DNA of 56,158 nt from Gammaproteobacteria bacterium (GTDB taxonomy: Bacteria > Pseudomonadota > Gammaproteobacteria > Arenicellales > JAJDZL01). The translations under genes and the position numbers were made by a program. The stretch covers positions 1 to 56,158 of the forward strand of contig JAJDXD010000081.1 of assembly GCA_022823405.1 (NCBI GenBank). Reading direction: 5' to 3'. This document shows, one piece after another, positions 9,093 through 18,156 of the stretch (the stretch's first letter is position 1; every line of letters begins with the position of its first letter). Below the pieces are notes generated by a model. The model was not told where the DNA came from. It searched no databases and worked only from the letters and a program-made list of their open reading frames with translations.

Positions 9093-9910
9093 TGACGACA
9101 CCACCTGCATTTGAAATTCAACCTGGGAATTCGCCGATTGTGCTTGCGATCCCGCACACCGGCCATCACATTCCTGATGACATTCTTCCCCGACTCACCG
9201 AATTTGGACATCAGCGAATCGACACAGACTGGCATATTCACCGACTCTACGATGGATTGATACCGGATGCAACGGTGATTCGTGCACTGTTTCATCGATA
9301 CGTTATTGATCCGAACCGAGACCCCTCGGGTGGTGCGTTGTACGCGAATCGACAAGAGTCTTCCCTCTGTCCCTTGTATACCTTTGATGGACAGCCCTTA
9401 TATCTGGAAGATCTTGAACCGGACAATGAGGAAATTGTTTCGCGAACCCTTCGCTACCATCGCCCCTATCACGCGGCAATTGAACAAGCACTCCGGCGTG
9501 CGCTGGAATCGCATAGAATCGCGATTCTGTATGATTGCCACTCAATCAGATCAGTTATTCCCACCCTGTTTACCGGCAAATTACCTGATCTTAATATAGG
9601 CACGGCAGATGGCTCGAGCTGCAGTCCACAGCTGGAAGAAGTTGTCTACCGCCTCTGTGACCGGAGCCCCAATTACAGCGTCGTTCTAAATGGTGTTTTT
9701 CGCGGCGGCTGGACGACACGCCACCATGGTAAACCTGACGCGGGAATCCATGCCATTCAGATGGAATTATCGCAGTCAACTTATATGGTGGAACAACCGC
9801 CGTGGACAATGGATGAATCAAAAACACAGAATCTGCGTAGTCTGCTGAAGGAGCTTCTGCACGAACTTGAGCAAGCCGCGCATCTCTTGCAACCTGACCC
9901 AATTACATGA
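9092..9910 (+). CDS. hutG: N-formylglutamate deformylase
   Basis: Zinc hydrolase (N-formylglutamate amidohydrolase family) giving glutamate and formate, the last hut step. It has 272 residues with a GTG start at 9092. Conserved pieces are LAIPHTGHHIPDD, TDWHIHRLYDGL (the substrate/metal region), DPNRDPSGGALY, YDCHSIRSVIP and IQMELSQSTYM. It follows hutI directly, with a 1-base overlap to the frameshifted hutI stop. The formate produced could feed the formate dehydrogenase encoded at 46-51 kb. Confidence 0.92.
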   Translation: MTTPPAFEIQPGNSPIVLAIPHTGHHIPDDILPRLTEFGHQRIDTDWHIHRLYDGLIPDATVIRALFHRYVIDPNRDPSGGALYANRQESSLCPLYTFDGQPLYLEDLEPDNEEIVSRTLRYHRPYHAAIEQALRRALESHRIAILYDCHSIRSVIPTLFTGKLPDLNIGTADGSSCSPQLEEVVYRLCDRSPNYSVVLNGVFRGGWTTRHHGKPDAGIHAIQMELSQSTYMVEQPPWTMDESKTQNLRSLLKELLHELEQAAHLLQPDPIT

Positions 9911-9949
9911 AATGAAATGAACTTTGTACCAAAATCCAAAAGGATCATC

Positions 9950-11590
9950 ATGCCAAATACGGGCACTCGCCTTGAAGCCAAGTCCTGGTTAACTGAAGCA
10001 CCTTTGCGGATGCTGATGAACAATCTGCACCCGGATGTTGCCGAAAATCCCGACGAACTGGTCGTCTACGGTGGCATGGGGAAAGCCGCGCGTACATGGA
10101 ATGATTACGACAAGATTGTCGAATCTATGAAACGCCTCGATAACGATCAGTCACTACTGATTCAGTCTGGTAAACCTGTCGGTATCTTTCGTACTCACCG
10201 GGATGCACCGCGCGTTCTGATCGCCAACTCCAATTTGGTGCCCAAATGGGCAACCTGGGAGCACTTTGACGAACTGGATCGACAGGGTTTGATGATGTTT
10301 GGACAAATGACCGCTGGATCGTGGATCTACATCGCAAGTCAAGGGATCATTCAGGGCACCTACGAAACGTTCGTTGAAGCCGGACGTAAGCATTACGGTG
10401 GTAATCTCGGCGGTCGCTGGATACTGACAGCCGGACTGGGCGGCATGGGTGGTGCTCAGCCGCTGGCCGCGGTAATGGCAGGGGCCTGTTGCCTGGTCGT
10501 TGAGTGCGACTCAGAACGCATCGATTTTCGTCTGCGCACCGGATATCTCGATCAACGAACGAATTCGCTCGATGAAGCATTGAGTATGATCGATAGATGG
10601 ACACGGGAAGGGCAAGCAAAATCGGTTGGTCTTCTCGGTAATGCTGCTGAAGTAGTACCTGAGATCTTCGAGCGGGGCATTCGTCCCGATGTCGTAACCG
10701 ATCAAACATCGGCACATGATTTGCTGTACGGGTACCTGCCGCTTGGCTGGAGCATGGAGAAGTGGCATGAAAAACGAAAATCCAACCCCAAGGCGGTGGT
10801 AGAAGCTGCCAGACAGTCCGCAAGGGTTCACGTGGAAGCCTTGGTGAAATTCTGGGACGCTGGCATTCCGACTGTCGATTATGGAAACAATATTCGACAG
10901 GTTGCCAAAGATGAAGGATTCGAACGTGCCTTCGCCTACCCGGGATTCGTACCTGCTTACATTCGACCGCTTTTCTGCCGCGGGATGGGGCCGTTTCGCT
11001 GGGTCGCACTGAGTGGCAATCCTGAAGACATTTACAAGACTGACGATAAAGTCAAGGAACTGATACCGGACGATCCGCATCTACACAACTGGCTGGACAT
11101 GGCGCGTAACCGCATCAAGTTTCAGGGGTTGCCGGCCAGAATCTGCTGGTTGGGACTAGGTCAGCGCGATCGGATTGGACTGGCATTCAATGAAATGTAC
11201 CGAACTGGCGAAATTGACGCACCGGTCGTAATTGGCCGGGACCATCTTGATTCGGGCTCGGTTGCATCGCCGAATCGAGAAACCGAAGGAATGCGTGATG
11301 GCTCAGATGCGGTCTCCGACTGGGCGTTTCTGAACGCCCTTTTGAACTGCGCTTCAGGAGCCACCTGGGTCTCCATCCACCATGGTGGCGGAGTTGGAAT
11401 CGGCTACGCACAACATGCGGGTATGGTCATCTGTTGTGATGGTACTCGCGAGGCCGTGCCGCGTATCCAGAATGTACTGTGGAACGATCCAGCAAGCGGT
11501 GTCATGCGGCATGCCGATGCCGGTTATCCCGATGCTGTCGAATGCGCCAGGAAAAATCAACTTGATTTACCAGCGATTCTATCCAATTGA
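9950..11590 (+). CDS. hutU: urocanate hydratase
   Basis: Urocanase hydrates urocanate to imidazolonepropionate using a tightly bound NAD as electrophile. The 546 residues are close to the usual 555. The NAD-binding stretch [16 protein letters not shown], the urocanase segment [15 protein letters not shown] and [19 protein letters not shown] are all present. ATG 9950 is preferred over an upstream ATG at 9917 because AAAGGA at 9938-9943 is well spaced from it. Third gene of hutI-hutG-hutU. No histidine ammonia-lyase (hutH) is in the window. Confidence 0.93.
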   Translation: MPNTGTRLEAKSWLTEAPLRMLMNNLHPDVAENPDELVVYGGMGKAARTWNDYDKIVESMKRLDNDQSLLIQSGKPVGIFRTHRDAPRVLIANSNLVPKWATWEHFDELDRQGLMMFGQMTAGSWIYIASQGIIQGTYETFVEAGRKHYGGNLGGRWILTAGLGGMGGAQPLAAVMAGACCLVVECDSERIDFRLRTGYLDQRTNSLDEALSMIDRWTREGQAKSVGLLGNAAEVVPEIFERGIRPDVVTDQTSAHDLLYGYLPLGWSMEKWHEKRKSNPKAVVEAARQSARVHVEALVKFWDAGIPTVDYGNNIRQVAKDEGFERAFAYPGFVPAYIRPLFCRGMGPFRWVALSGNPEDIYKTDDKVKELIPDDPHLHNWLDMARNRIKFQGLPARICWLGLGQRDRIGLAFNEMYRTGEIDAPVVIGRDHLDSGSVASPNRETEGMRDGSDAVSDWAFLNALLNCASGATWVSIHHGGGVGIGYAQHAGMVICCDGTREAVPRIQNVLWNDPASGVMRHADAGYPDAVECARKNQLDLPAILSN

Positions 11591-11716
11591 CAGCGGAATA
11601 GCCAGTACGTTCAGATTTCCATGAATCCAGATGTCGCTATGCATTCGAACAAGTTTCATTTTTCAAACCTGAATACTCACCTTACTTCACTTGCAATCAA
11701 ACTAGGAGAATATCAA

Positions 11717-12865
11717 ATGACAAAATATTTTAAGTCTCTGTTACTGGCAGTTGTAGTGGCACTCAGTTTGCCATTCGCTGCTTTTGCTGATTCGATTAAA
11801 ATCGGATTCAATGCGCCACTTACGGGCTTCGCTGCTGCTGACGGCAATTCCGCTCTTGTTGGAGCAGAACTCGCCGTAGAACAGGTCAACTCGGCTGGTG
11901 GAATCAGCGGTAAGCAGCTTGAGTTGGTCATTTATGACGATCAGGCATCTCCCAAGGAGTCCGCACCTCTGGCGGTCAAGTTAATTACCCAGGACAATGT
12001 CGCAGCAGGAATTTCAGGTAGCTATTCCGGTGCGACACGCGCGGCTGCCACGATCTATCAGGAAAACAGTGTGCCCTACATTTCCGCGTACGCCGTACAT
12101 CCGGATATTACCCGGGCGGGCGACTACGTGTTCAGAACATCATTTGTTGGAGAAGTGCAGGGTCGCGCAGGTGCCAAGCTGATCGGTGAAATGATGGGCC
12201 ATAAGCGGGTGGTTATGATCACGCTCAACAATGACTTTGGCAAATCGCTTGCCAATGGCTTCAAGGAAAAGGCAGCCGACTTCGGTATTGAAATCGTCAA
12301 TGAGTACGAATATTCAATCAAAGACCGTGAGTTTGGCGCTATCGTTTCAAAAGCGAAAAGCGATGAACCCGATGCGATCTATGCATCCGGATACTTTTTC
12401 ACCGCTGGTCCACTGGTCCGCCAGTTGCGAGCAGCTGGAATTGAAGTGCCAGTCATTGGACAGGAAGGCTATGATAGCCAGAAATTCATCGAAATTGCTG
12501 GACCAGATGCAGAAGGTGTGATTATTACCACATCACTCGACCGTGACTCCGCTGACGCGGTCACCCAGGATTTCATTAGTGGATTTGAAGCCAAGGCGGG
12601 TTACCCCTCAGACATGGTTGCAGCCTCAGCACACACTGCGGTGCTGGTGATGGCAGATGCACTGGCACGGGCGGCAGATGATTCTGCTGCTGCACTACGC
12701 GAAGCCATCGCTGGTGCCAATGTTATGGCATCAACAGGTCAGATTTCGTTCAATGCACTTGGCGAAGTGCAAAAAGACGTACAAATTCAAATCGTCAAAG
12801 ACGGTAACTGGCGTCACTATGCTGTAATATCAGACACGGAGTTGCTGGCACCACCGGCTGAGTAA
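11717..12865 (+). CDS. branched-chain-type ABC transporter substrate-binding protein
   Basis: Periplasmic binding protein of the HAAT/LivJ family, 382 residues, with a signal peptide of about 24 residues ending AFA. The type I periplasmic fold starts SIKIGFNAPLTGFAA, with NDFGKSLANGFKEKA in lobe two. ATG 11717 follows a strong AGGAG at 11704-11708; the open frame extends to 11621 without a better start. It lies 126 bases after hutU on the same strand and heads a complete liv-type importer. The context suggests uptake of histidine, urocanate or a related compound instead of leucine, but the ligand cannot be read from sequence. Confidence 0.88.
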   Translation: MTKYFKSLLLAVVVALSLPFAAFADSIKIGFNAPLTGFAAADGNSALVGAELAVEQVNSAGGISGKQLELVIYDDQASPKESAPLAVKLITQDNVAAGISGSYSGATRAAATIYQENSVPYISAYAVHPDITRAGDYVFRTSFVGEVQGRAGAKLIGEMMGHKRVVMITLNNDFGKSLANGFKEKAADFGIEIVNEYEYSIKDREFGAIVSKAKSDEPDAIYASGYFFTAGPLVRQLRAAGIEVPVIGQEGYDSQKFIEIAGPDAEGVIITTSLDRDSADAVTQDFISGFEAKAGYPSDMVAASAHTAVLVMADALARAADDSAAALREAIAGANVMASTGQISFNALGEVQKDVQIQIVKDGNWRHYAVISDTELLAPPAE

Positions 12866-12890
12866 TCCCCCAAATTCGACAACACTAGAA

Positions 12891-12925
12891 GCCTCGGCCA
12901 GACCTAAATTTAGTCAGGCCGAGGC
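12891..12925 (+). promoter_or_regulatory. strong hairpin between SBP gene and livH, covering livH ribosome binding site
   Basis: A perfect 9-bp GC-rich stem, GCCTCGGCC/GGCCGAGGC, extended inward by GAC/GTC after an A-A mismatch, lies in the 68-base gap. It has no T-run, so it is not a standard terminator. Its 3' arm ends 8 bases before the livH ATG at 12934 and holds the only purine-rich stretch able to serve as ribosome binding site (CGAGGC). It probably lowers membrane-subunit translation or protects the upstream SBP mRNA end. Confidence 0.65.
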
Positions 12926-12933
12926 ACTATTCT

Positions 12934-13797
12934 ATGCTTGCAATTGAACTCGTTATCCAAGGCATAGTGCAAGGCGCAATTTATGCGTTGATCGCGCTGG
13001 GCTTGGTGCTGGTTTATGGATTGCTTCGTATTCTACATGTCGCGCACGCGGCACTGTATACACTGGGTGCCTATATCGGTGTCATCATCGTCAACCACGG
13101 CGGACATATTATTGTCGCTACCGCCGTGGCGATGGTGGCGGTAGGCTTCGTTGGCGTTGGGGTCTACCGCTTTGCGTACAAACCCCTTCTTGACAAGCCA
13201 CCGCTCATTGCGCTGATTGCTTCCATTGGCATGTTTATCGCAGCCGAAGAAATTTATCGAATCATCTTTGGTGCCTACGGCATGTCTTTCGAGCAGCCAC
13301 CGCTGCAGCAACAGATTGAACTGTTCAAAGGATTTCACCTGTCGACGGCGCGTATCTCGGTTGTCTTTCTTTCGATCCTCTTTATCGGTGTATTGGGCTG
13401 GCTTGCGGCATCAACCCGAACAGGTATTGCCTGGCGCGCGACGGTTTCAGACGCTGGTATGGCCGCGAGCTTTGGCGTGAATATCGAAAAAGTGCGCTAC
13501 ATCAATTTCTTTATCGGTTCAGCTCTCGCTGCCTTGGCAGGTGTGATGGTAGCACTGCTGAACAATCTCGTTGAACCCACCATGGGGGCCGTGCCAGCGT
13601 ACAAGGCACTGGCCATCATTGTTCTCGGTGGATTGGGCTCGGTACGCGGCACACTGGTCGCTTCCATTGCCCTTGGCATCATTGAGAGTTTTGGAACAAT
13701 TTACTTGGGACACGTCATGGATCGGGATGCGATCGCGTTCACTTTTTTGATCATCGTGTTGATGATTCGTCCACAAGGACTGTTGACTAGGAGGTAA
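12934..13797 (+). CDS. HAAT-family ABC transporter permease, LivH type
   Basis: Inner-membrane permease of 287 residues with about eight hydrophobic segments. The N-terminal IQGIVQGAIYALIALGLVLVYG and the cytoplasmic EAA-like loop around AYKALAIIVLGGLGSVRG are typical of LivH. It pairs with the LivM-type protein that starts 3 bases after its stop. Translation is probably limited by the hairpin just upstream. Confidence 0.9.
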   Translation: MLAIELVIQGIVQGAIYALIALGLVLVYGLLRILHVAHAALYTLGAYIGVIIVNHGGHIIVATAVAMVAVGFVGVGVYRFAYKPLLDKPPLIALIASIGMFIAAEEIYRIIFGAYGMSFEQPPLQQQIELFKGFHLSTARISVVFLSILFIGVLGWLAASTRTGIAWRATVSDAGMAASFGVNIEKVRYINFFIGSALAALAGVMVALLNNLVEPTMGAVPAYKALAIIVLGGLGSVRGTLVASIALGIIESFGTIYLGHVMDRDAIAFTFLIIVLMIRPQGLLTRR

Positions 13798-13800
13798 CCG

Positions 13801-14646
13801 GTGAGCTACGAGATTGCAGTATTGACCAGCATGTCAATTGCCATTTTGTTTGCGTTGTCACTCAACCTCATAACCGGGTTTTGTGGACAGGTGAGCCTGG
13901 GACATGCGGCGTTTTATGGCATTGGTGCATACGTCGCTGCCATGTTGACAAAAGTAGGTTTGGCATTACCCATTGCACTGATTCCAGCTGCCGTCATGGC
14001 AGGCGTGGTGGGCATATTGGTCGGAATTGCGTCGCTGCGTGTTCGGCATGATTTCTTAGCCATTACCACCATGGGAGTCGGGTTTCTGTTCGTGGGTATT
14101 GTTCGTAAACAGGACGCACTCGGCGGGGAAATTGGTATCTCGGGGATTCCTTCTGTGGCTTTTGGTCGCCCCGGACTCCTGCTACTCGCCCTGATCTGCA
14201 TGGTACTGTTTATTCTGCTTTCGATTTATATACGGCGCTCTTGGTTGGGCTTTGCATTTGAATCGATTTCCGACGATGAGGATACTGCGCGTACTTTCGG
14301 TATTGACGTTTCCAAATTTAAACTCCTTGCCTTTGTAGTCGGAACCGCGGGCGCTGGAATTGCTGGTGGCCTTTACGCGCATCACATACGCTTCATCGGT
14401 CCGGACAGTTTCGGTTTTGTAGAATCAGTTACTGTCCTCGCAATGGTTATTGTCGGAGGTATCGGGTCAATTGCGGGAGTTGCCGTAGCGGCTGCGGCGT
14501 TGTCAACCTTACCGCTATGGCTGCAATTTGTTGACGACTATAAGCTGCTGATCTATGGCTCACTGATTTTTATTACCATGCGCTTTGCACCGACTGGAAT
14601 CGCAGGTATTGTCCGTACCCTGTGGCAAAAACGACAGGCAAAATGA
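13801..14646 (+). CDS. HAAT-family ABC transporter permease, LivM type
   Basis: Second inner-membrane permease, 281 residues, GTG start 3 bases after livH. The family segment LNLITGFCGQVSLGHAAFYG is in the N-terminal third. The MVIVGGIGSIAGVAVAAAAL loop contacts the ATPases. The stop overlaps the next ATG as ATGA, so the four downstream genes form a tightly coupled operon. Confidence 0.9.
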   Translation: MSYEIAVLTSMSIAILFALSLNLITGFCGQVSLGHAAFYGIGAYVAAMLTKVGLALPIALIPAAVMAGVVGILVGIASLRVRHDFLAITTMGVGFLFVGIVRKQDALGGEIGISGIPSVAFGRPGLLLLALICMVLFILLSIYIRRSWLGFAFESISDDEDTARTFGIDVSKFKLLAFVVGTAGAGIAGGLYAHHIRFIGPDSFGFVESVTVLAMVIVGGIGSIAGVAVAAAALSTLPLWLQFVDDYKLLIYGSLIFITMRFAPTGIAGIVRTLWQKRQAK

Positions 14647-15392
14647 GTCTACTTGAAGTTCAGAATGTCAGTATCCGATTCGGTGGAGTTGACGCAGTGC
14701 GCGATGTGTCACTGGCTGTCGAAGAGCAGCAACTGCTTGGTTTTATCGGTCCTAATGGAGCAGGAAAGACCACGATGATGCGTATTATCATGGGAATGGT
14801 TCGACCGCAGCAGGGCTCAGTTAATTTCCGCGGCAAAGATATCACCCAATGGAGTGTTCACCACCGGGTGCAGCTCGGGCTCGCGCTGGCTCAACAAATC
14901 GTCAAACCGCTGCATTCACTCACGCTGTTAGATAACGTTGCACTGGCAGTCGGTGCAAGGCACATGCGAAATCCGTTGCAGGCTTTTTTGAATATTGATC
15001 GTTCCGAGGCGCGCGACCAGGCGCGTAAACTGCTTGATTTCGTCGGCATCGGTAATGTAAGCAATGCCTTTCCAAGCGAAGTACCGCTTGGATTTATCAA
15101 ACGAATGGAAGTGGCAAGAGCACTAGCACTCGAGCCTGGGTTGCTGCTTCTAGATGAACCACTTGCTGGCCTCAACCAGACAGAAGCACGCGATTTGGCT
15201 GATTTGATTGCGTCTCTGGTAACACCATTGCGCAGCGTACTGCTGATCGAACACAACATTGGTGAAGTCGCTCGCATCTGTGCAGAAATCTACGTCCAGG
15301 AAAATGGCCAGCGTCTGATGCAGGACAGAGCTGAGCGCGTGATGGCAAGCGCAGCATTGCGTCAAGCCTACCTAGGCGAGCATAAATCTTAA
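14643..15392 (+). CDS. HAAT-family ABC transporter ATPase, LivG type
   Basis: Cytoplasmic ATPase of 249 residues. Walker A GPNGAGKTT and Walker B LLLLDEPLAGLNQTE are intact. The signature region reads VPLGFIKRME, where many LivG proteins have a form of LSYGQQRRLE; such variants occur in this subfamily. ATG 14643 overlaps the livM stop and is preferred over an upstream in-frame GTG at 14622. Confidence 0.9.
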   Translation: MSLLEVQNVSIRFGGVDAVRDVSLAVEEQQLLGFIGPNGAGKTTMMRIIMGMVRPQQGSVNFRGKDITQWSVHHRVQLGLALAQQIVKPLHSLTLLDNVALAVGARHMRNPLQAFLNIDRSEARDQARKLLDFVGIGNVSNAFPSEVPLGFIKRMEVARALALEPGLLLLDEPLAGLNQTEARDLADLIASLVTPLRSVLLIEHNIGEVARICAEIYVQENGQRLMQDRAERVMASAALRQAYLGEHKS

Positions 15393-16096
15393 TGTTGCGT
15401 GTATCCCAATTAAGTTGCGGTTATGGTAATGTAATTGCCGTCAACGAGCTGTCTTTTACAGTGAAGCCAGGTGAAATTTTTGGTTTGATCGGTGCGAATG
15501 GTGCAGGTAAATCTGCAACCATCCTGGCACTTGCAGGCTTGATTGACGTGATTTGTGGTAAGGTCGAACTCGAAGGGCAGGATATTACGCATCTACCCAC
15601 GCATCAGAGGGTGAACGCCGGCATCGCGCTGGTGCCCGAGGGCCGGCGTGTTTTCGCGGACTTGACTGTCAATGAAAACCTGATTGTCGGGGCAACCCGA
15701 ATGGATAAACCGCGCCTTGATGCAGGATGTAAGCGCGTGTTTACAACATTTCCGCGACTTGCAGAGCGCCGCAATCAACTTGCCGGATTGCTTTCTGGTG
15801 GTGAACAGCAAATGCTCGCAATTGCACGTGCACTGATGGCAGAACCGAGTGTGCTTTTGATCGATGAACTCTCCTTGGGCTTGATGCCCATTGTGGTCGA
15901 CGAATGCTATCGAGTTTTGGAAGCGCTCAGAAAGGAGCAATTGGCTATTGTGCTTGTTGAACAGAGTACTGAACGGGTTCAGCAGGTTGCCAACCGGGTC
16001 AGTGTACTTGAAACAGGTAGGGTCGTATGGCAAGGTACCGGGGAACAGGCAGCAAGGGACAGTTCGATTGTCGAGGCTTATCTAGGACTGAAATAA
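15392..16096 (+). CDS. HAAT-family ABC transporter ATPase, LivF type
   Basis: Cytoplasmic ATPase of 234 residues, overlapping the previous stop by one base (TAATG). Walker A is GANGAGKSAT and the signature LSGGEQQMLAIARAL is canonical. Walker B reads LLIDELSLGLMP, so the usual proline after the catalytic glutamate is leucine; the catalytic DE pair is kept. It closes the SBP-livHMGF importer. No clear terminator follows. Confidence 0.9.
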   Translation: MLRVSQLSCGYGNVIAVNELSFTVKPGEIFGLIGANGAGKSATILALAGLIDVICGKVELEGQDITHLPTHQRVNAGIALVPEGRRVFADLTVNENLIVGATRMDKPRLDAGCKRVFTTFPRLAERRNQLAGLLSGGEQQMLAIARALMAEPSVLLIDELSLGLMPIVVDECYRVLEALRKEQLAIVLVEQSTERVQQVANRVSVLETGRVVWQGTGEQAARDSSIVEAYLGLK

Positions 16097-16186
16097 AGAT
16101 TCTATCCGATGGTTCCGTCCACTCAGAGCAGAGACTGAGCGATACGGGCATAATCGGTGGCGGTAGAATCTGTTAGGAAACACCGT

Positions 16187-16330
16187 TTCAGTGAGGTTCA
16201 AAGCGGACCAAACCTTGCGCGAGTGGGAGGACGCTATAGCGACGAATGGCATCGGTTGCACCTGATTGATCCGAGTGCAGATGTGCCGAAATTAATTATG
16301 CCCGGCTATCTCAGGCAATTCGTTTCATAA
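16187..16330 (+). pseudogene. remnant of ccoO (cbb3 cytochrome oxidase subunit II), C-terminal part
   Basis: An open frame without a start encodes about 47 residues that include [19 protein letters not shown] and then VPKLIMPGY before a stop at 16328. This closely matches the conserved CcoO stretch G-P-D-L-A-R-V-G-G-x-Y-S-D-E-W-H-R followed by V-P-x-S-x-M-P-x-Y. The sequence before it is already unlike CcoO, and nothing else of a cbb3 operon is nearby. I read this as a surviving scrap of a lost gene. It sits in the 282-base gap after the liv operon. Confidence 0.7.
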
Positions 16331-16378
16331 TATCTACGAACAGGCAGTTCAGACAATCTTCACAAAAACCCCTGAAAA

Positions 16379-17245
16379 TTGAGTTCCAGGTTTGCGAATT
16401 TCGTTGTTGTCGTTGCACTTTCGGCAATAGCGACTCCCAATTTTCCTCATGCTTTTGCGAATTCTCTGGCAGACTCGACCGGTAAATCAGTTGAAGCAGC
16501 GCGGTTGACCGTTTCAAACGAACAGGGAAACAGTCGAAAATATCTTGTTGTAGGGCTTTCGTACGACAATACTTCGGCTTCCAGGTTTAGGGACAAGGAC
16601 TGTTTGAGTACAGCTCCGGCTGCGCTGTATGGCTGTGGTACTGGAAATGACGGCAGGCCAATTGCGGCTTATGGAGATTTTGGTGGCCCGACGGGGCTGG
16701 AAATTGGAGTGGGTACTCGCTCCTTGACCAATTGGCGATACGAATTCACGGTTCAATTTCGCCCTGATATTTCGTTCTCCGGCAATGCAAACTTTGTTCA
16801 GCTCGATCCCACTATTCCACAGCCTGTATCCGCTGATTTGTCGACTCTGTCGTTTATGTTTTCTGGCTATCGTGACTTGATTGATTCAGGCAATTTGTAT
16901 TCTGGCGGGTTTACACCGTATATCGGTGCCGGGGTGGGACTGTCTCTAATCCAAATAGGGCAGACCACGATGACATTTCCTGCAACTAGAACTCTCGTAC
17001 CAGGCGGTACCCATACCAGTCTAACATGGCTATTTGCCTTAGGCGTTTCCCAAAAGCTCGAGGGATTGGGAACACTTGATTTGAGTTGGAGATACATGGA
17101 TTTTGGTCGTGTTGAAACTCCGAGAGGACCAGGTGCGGTGGTACGACGGAGCGACGGCGTTCAGACAGCCGCTTTTGAACTTGCTCCAACACAGGCAAAA
17201 TTGACCAGCAGCGGAATTCGAATTGCACTGCGGCGAGAATTTTAA
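16379..17245 (+). CDS. outer-membrane beta-barrel protein, unknown role
   Basis: A 288-residue secreted protein starting at TTG 16379, the only plausible start because an in-frame stop lies just upstream. Residues 1-27 form a signal peptide (VVVVALSAIA core, ending HAFA). The rest shows alternating amphipathic strands. The end IRIALRREF, with a terminal phenylalanine, is typical of outer-membrane barrels. GFTPYIGAGVGLSLIQIG matches the Y-x-G-A-G-x-G pattern of small barrel (Opa/OmpA-like) domains. No ribosome binding site is obvious. No functional call beyond the barrel. Confidence 0.7.
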   Translation: MSSRFANFVVVVALSAIATPNFPHAFANSLADSTGKSVEAARLTVSNEQGNSRKYLVVGLSYDNTSASRFRDKDCLSTAPAALYGCGTGNDGRPIAAYGDFGGPTGLEIGVGTRSLTNWRYEFTVQFRPDISFSGNANFVQLDPTIPQPVSADLSTLSFMFSGYRDLIDSGNLYSGGFTPYIGAGVGLSLIQIGQTTMTFPATRTLVPGGTHTSLTWLFALGVSQKLEGLGTLDLSWRYMDFGRVETPRGPGAVVRRSDGVQTAAFELAPTQAKLTSSGIRIALRREF

Positions 17246-17847
17246 GCCTTACCCAACCAAATCGAATCCTTACGGTTGATTGATTTCATTCGGCCCGAAT
17301 TCCTGATCTCGGTAAATTTGAACGTCAAGCTGACGGTTTGGGACACACTGACGATCACCCATTTTCAAGGGTAATGCGATCGTTCCGAATATAGATGTCA
17401 GTATGAGAAGAATCTGTCAGATTCGGATGGTGAGTTGGAAGACTTTTGTAGTTGCCTCGTGTCTCAAATCTCAACATCCATTTCTAGGTATAGTGCCACT
17501 TGTCGACGTATCGCTTACCGTTTAGATTCACATGATGACTGAGAAAAGTAAAGATATTAGATAATTGGATTTCGAAACCTTGACCCTTCACACATCATGT
17601 CGATGATATTGGAGTAGCTTGTATGACTGGACCGCACTACACATATCGATGAAAGGTTTACAACGGTATGTGAGCGATAATCTGAGAGTAAACGAATTGT
17701 TCTTCATACCTGACGAGTATATGACTGATTGATAACTGGTCTGTTTGGCGATGTTTAAAGCAACCGTAGACAGCATTTTCTTTTAATGTTATCAATCAGA
17801 TACAAATAAAAAACTCTCAACAACAGTACAGCAATGGGAATTTATAG
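17246..17847. other. 602-base gap, nothing recognisable
   Basis: Short open frames occur on both strands (for example 17588-17776 on minus) but none resembles a protein family or has a good ribosome binding site. Base composition is lower in G+C towards the right, consistent with a promoter region for the 17848 gene. No repeat or RNA gene was seen. Confidence 0.5.
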
Positions 17848-18141
17848 ATGAAAAAATTCCACGGAGAACGTACCATTGATGGTATTCGGGTCACTGTTGA
17901 CGGCGAACTACTTGATCAACAACTTCACGTCAAACAGTTTACCGATTTGGGCTTTGAATGGACTTATGAGGGTGATTCGCCCCGACAGCTTGCTTTAGCA
18001 ATTCTCGTCAGCCATCTAGGCGATGGGGAGAAAGCGCTTGCGTTGTGTGAGCCATTTATGAAGTCAGTTATCGCGCAACTGGGCAATGAGTGGCAACTGA
18101 CGAGTGAAGATATAGAAAAAGCCTTATCAAACATTGGCTAA
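17848..18141 (+). CDS. DUF6166-like small protein
   Basis: A 97-residue soluble protein of unknown function. The core FEWTYEGDSPRQLALAILVSHLGD resembles the DUF6166 pattern G-F-E-W-G-Y-x-G-S-G-P-x-Q-L-A-L-A-I-L. These are small proteins common in mobile and accessory DNA. It starts at ATG 17848 and ends 15 bases before the PhyH-type gene, so the two probably share a transcript. Confidence 0.65.
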   Translation: MKKFHGERTIDGIRVTVDGELLDQQLHVKQFTDLGFEWTYEGDSPRQLALAILVSHLGDGEKALALCEPFMKSVIAQLGNEWQLTSEDIEKALSNIG

Positions 18142-18156
18142 ACTCAGAGAATCAAA

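Noticed and set aside
15392..16096. LivF inactivated by the DELSLG Walker B change
   Set aside because: The catalytic Asp-Glu pair, Walker A and signature are intact; the changed residue is the following proline only.
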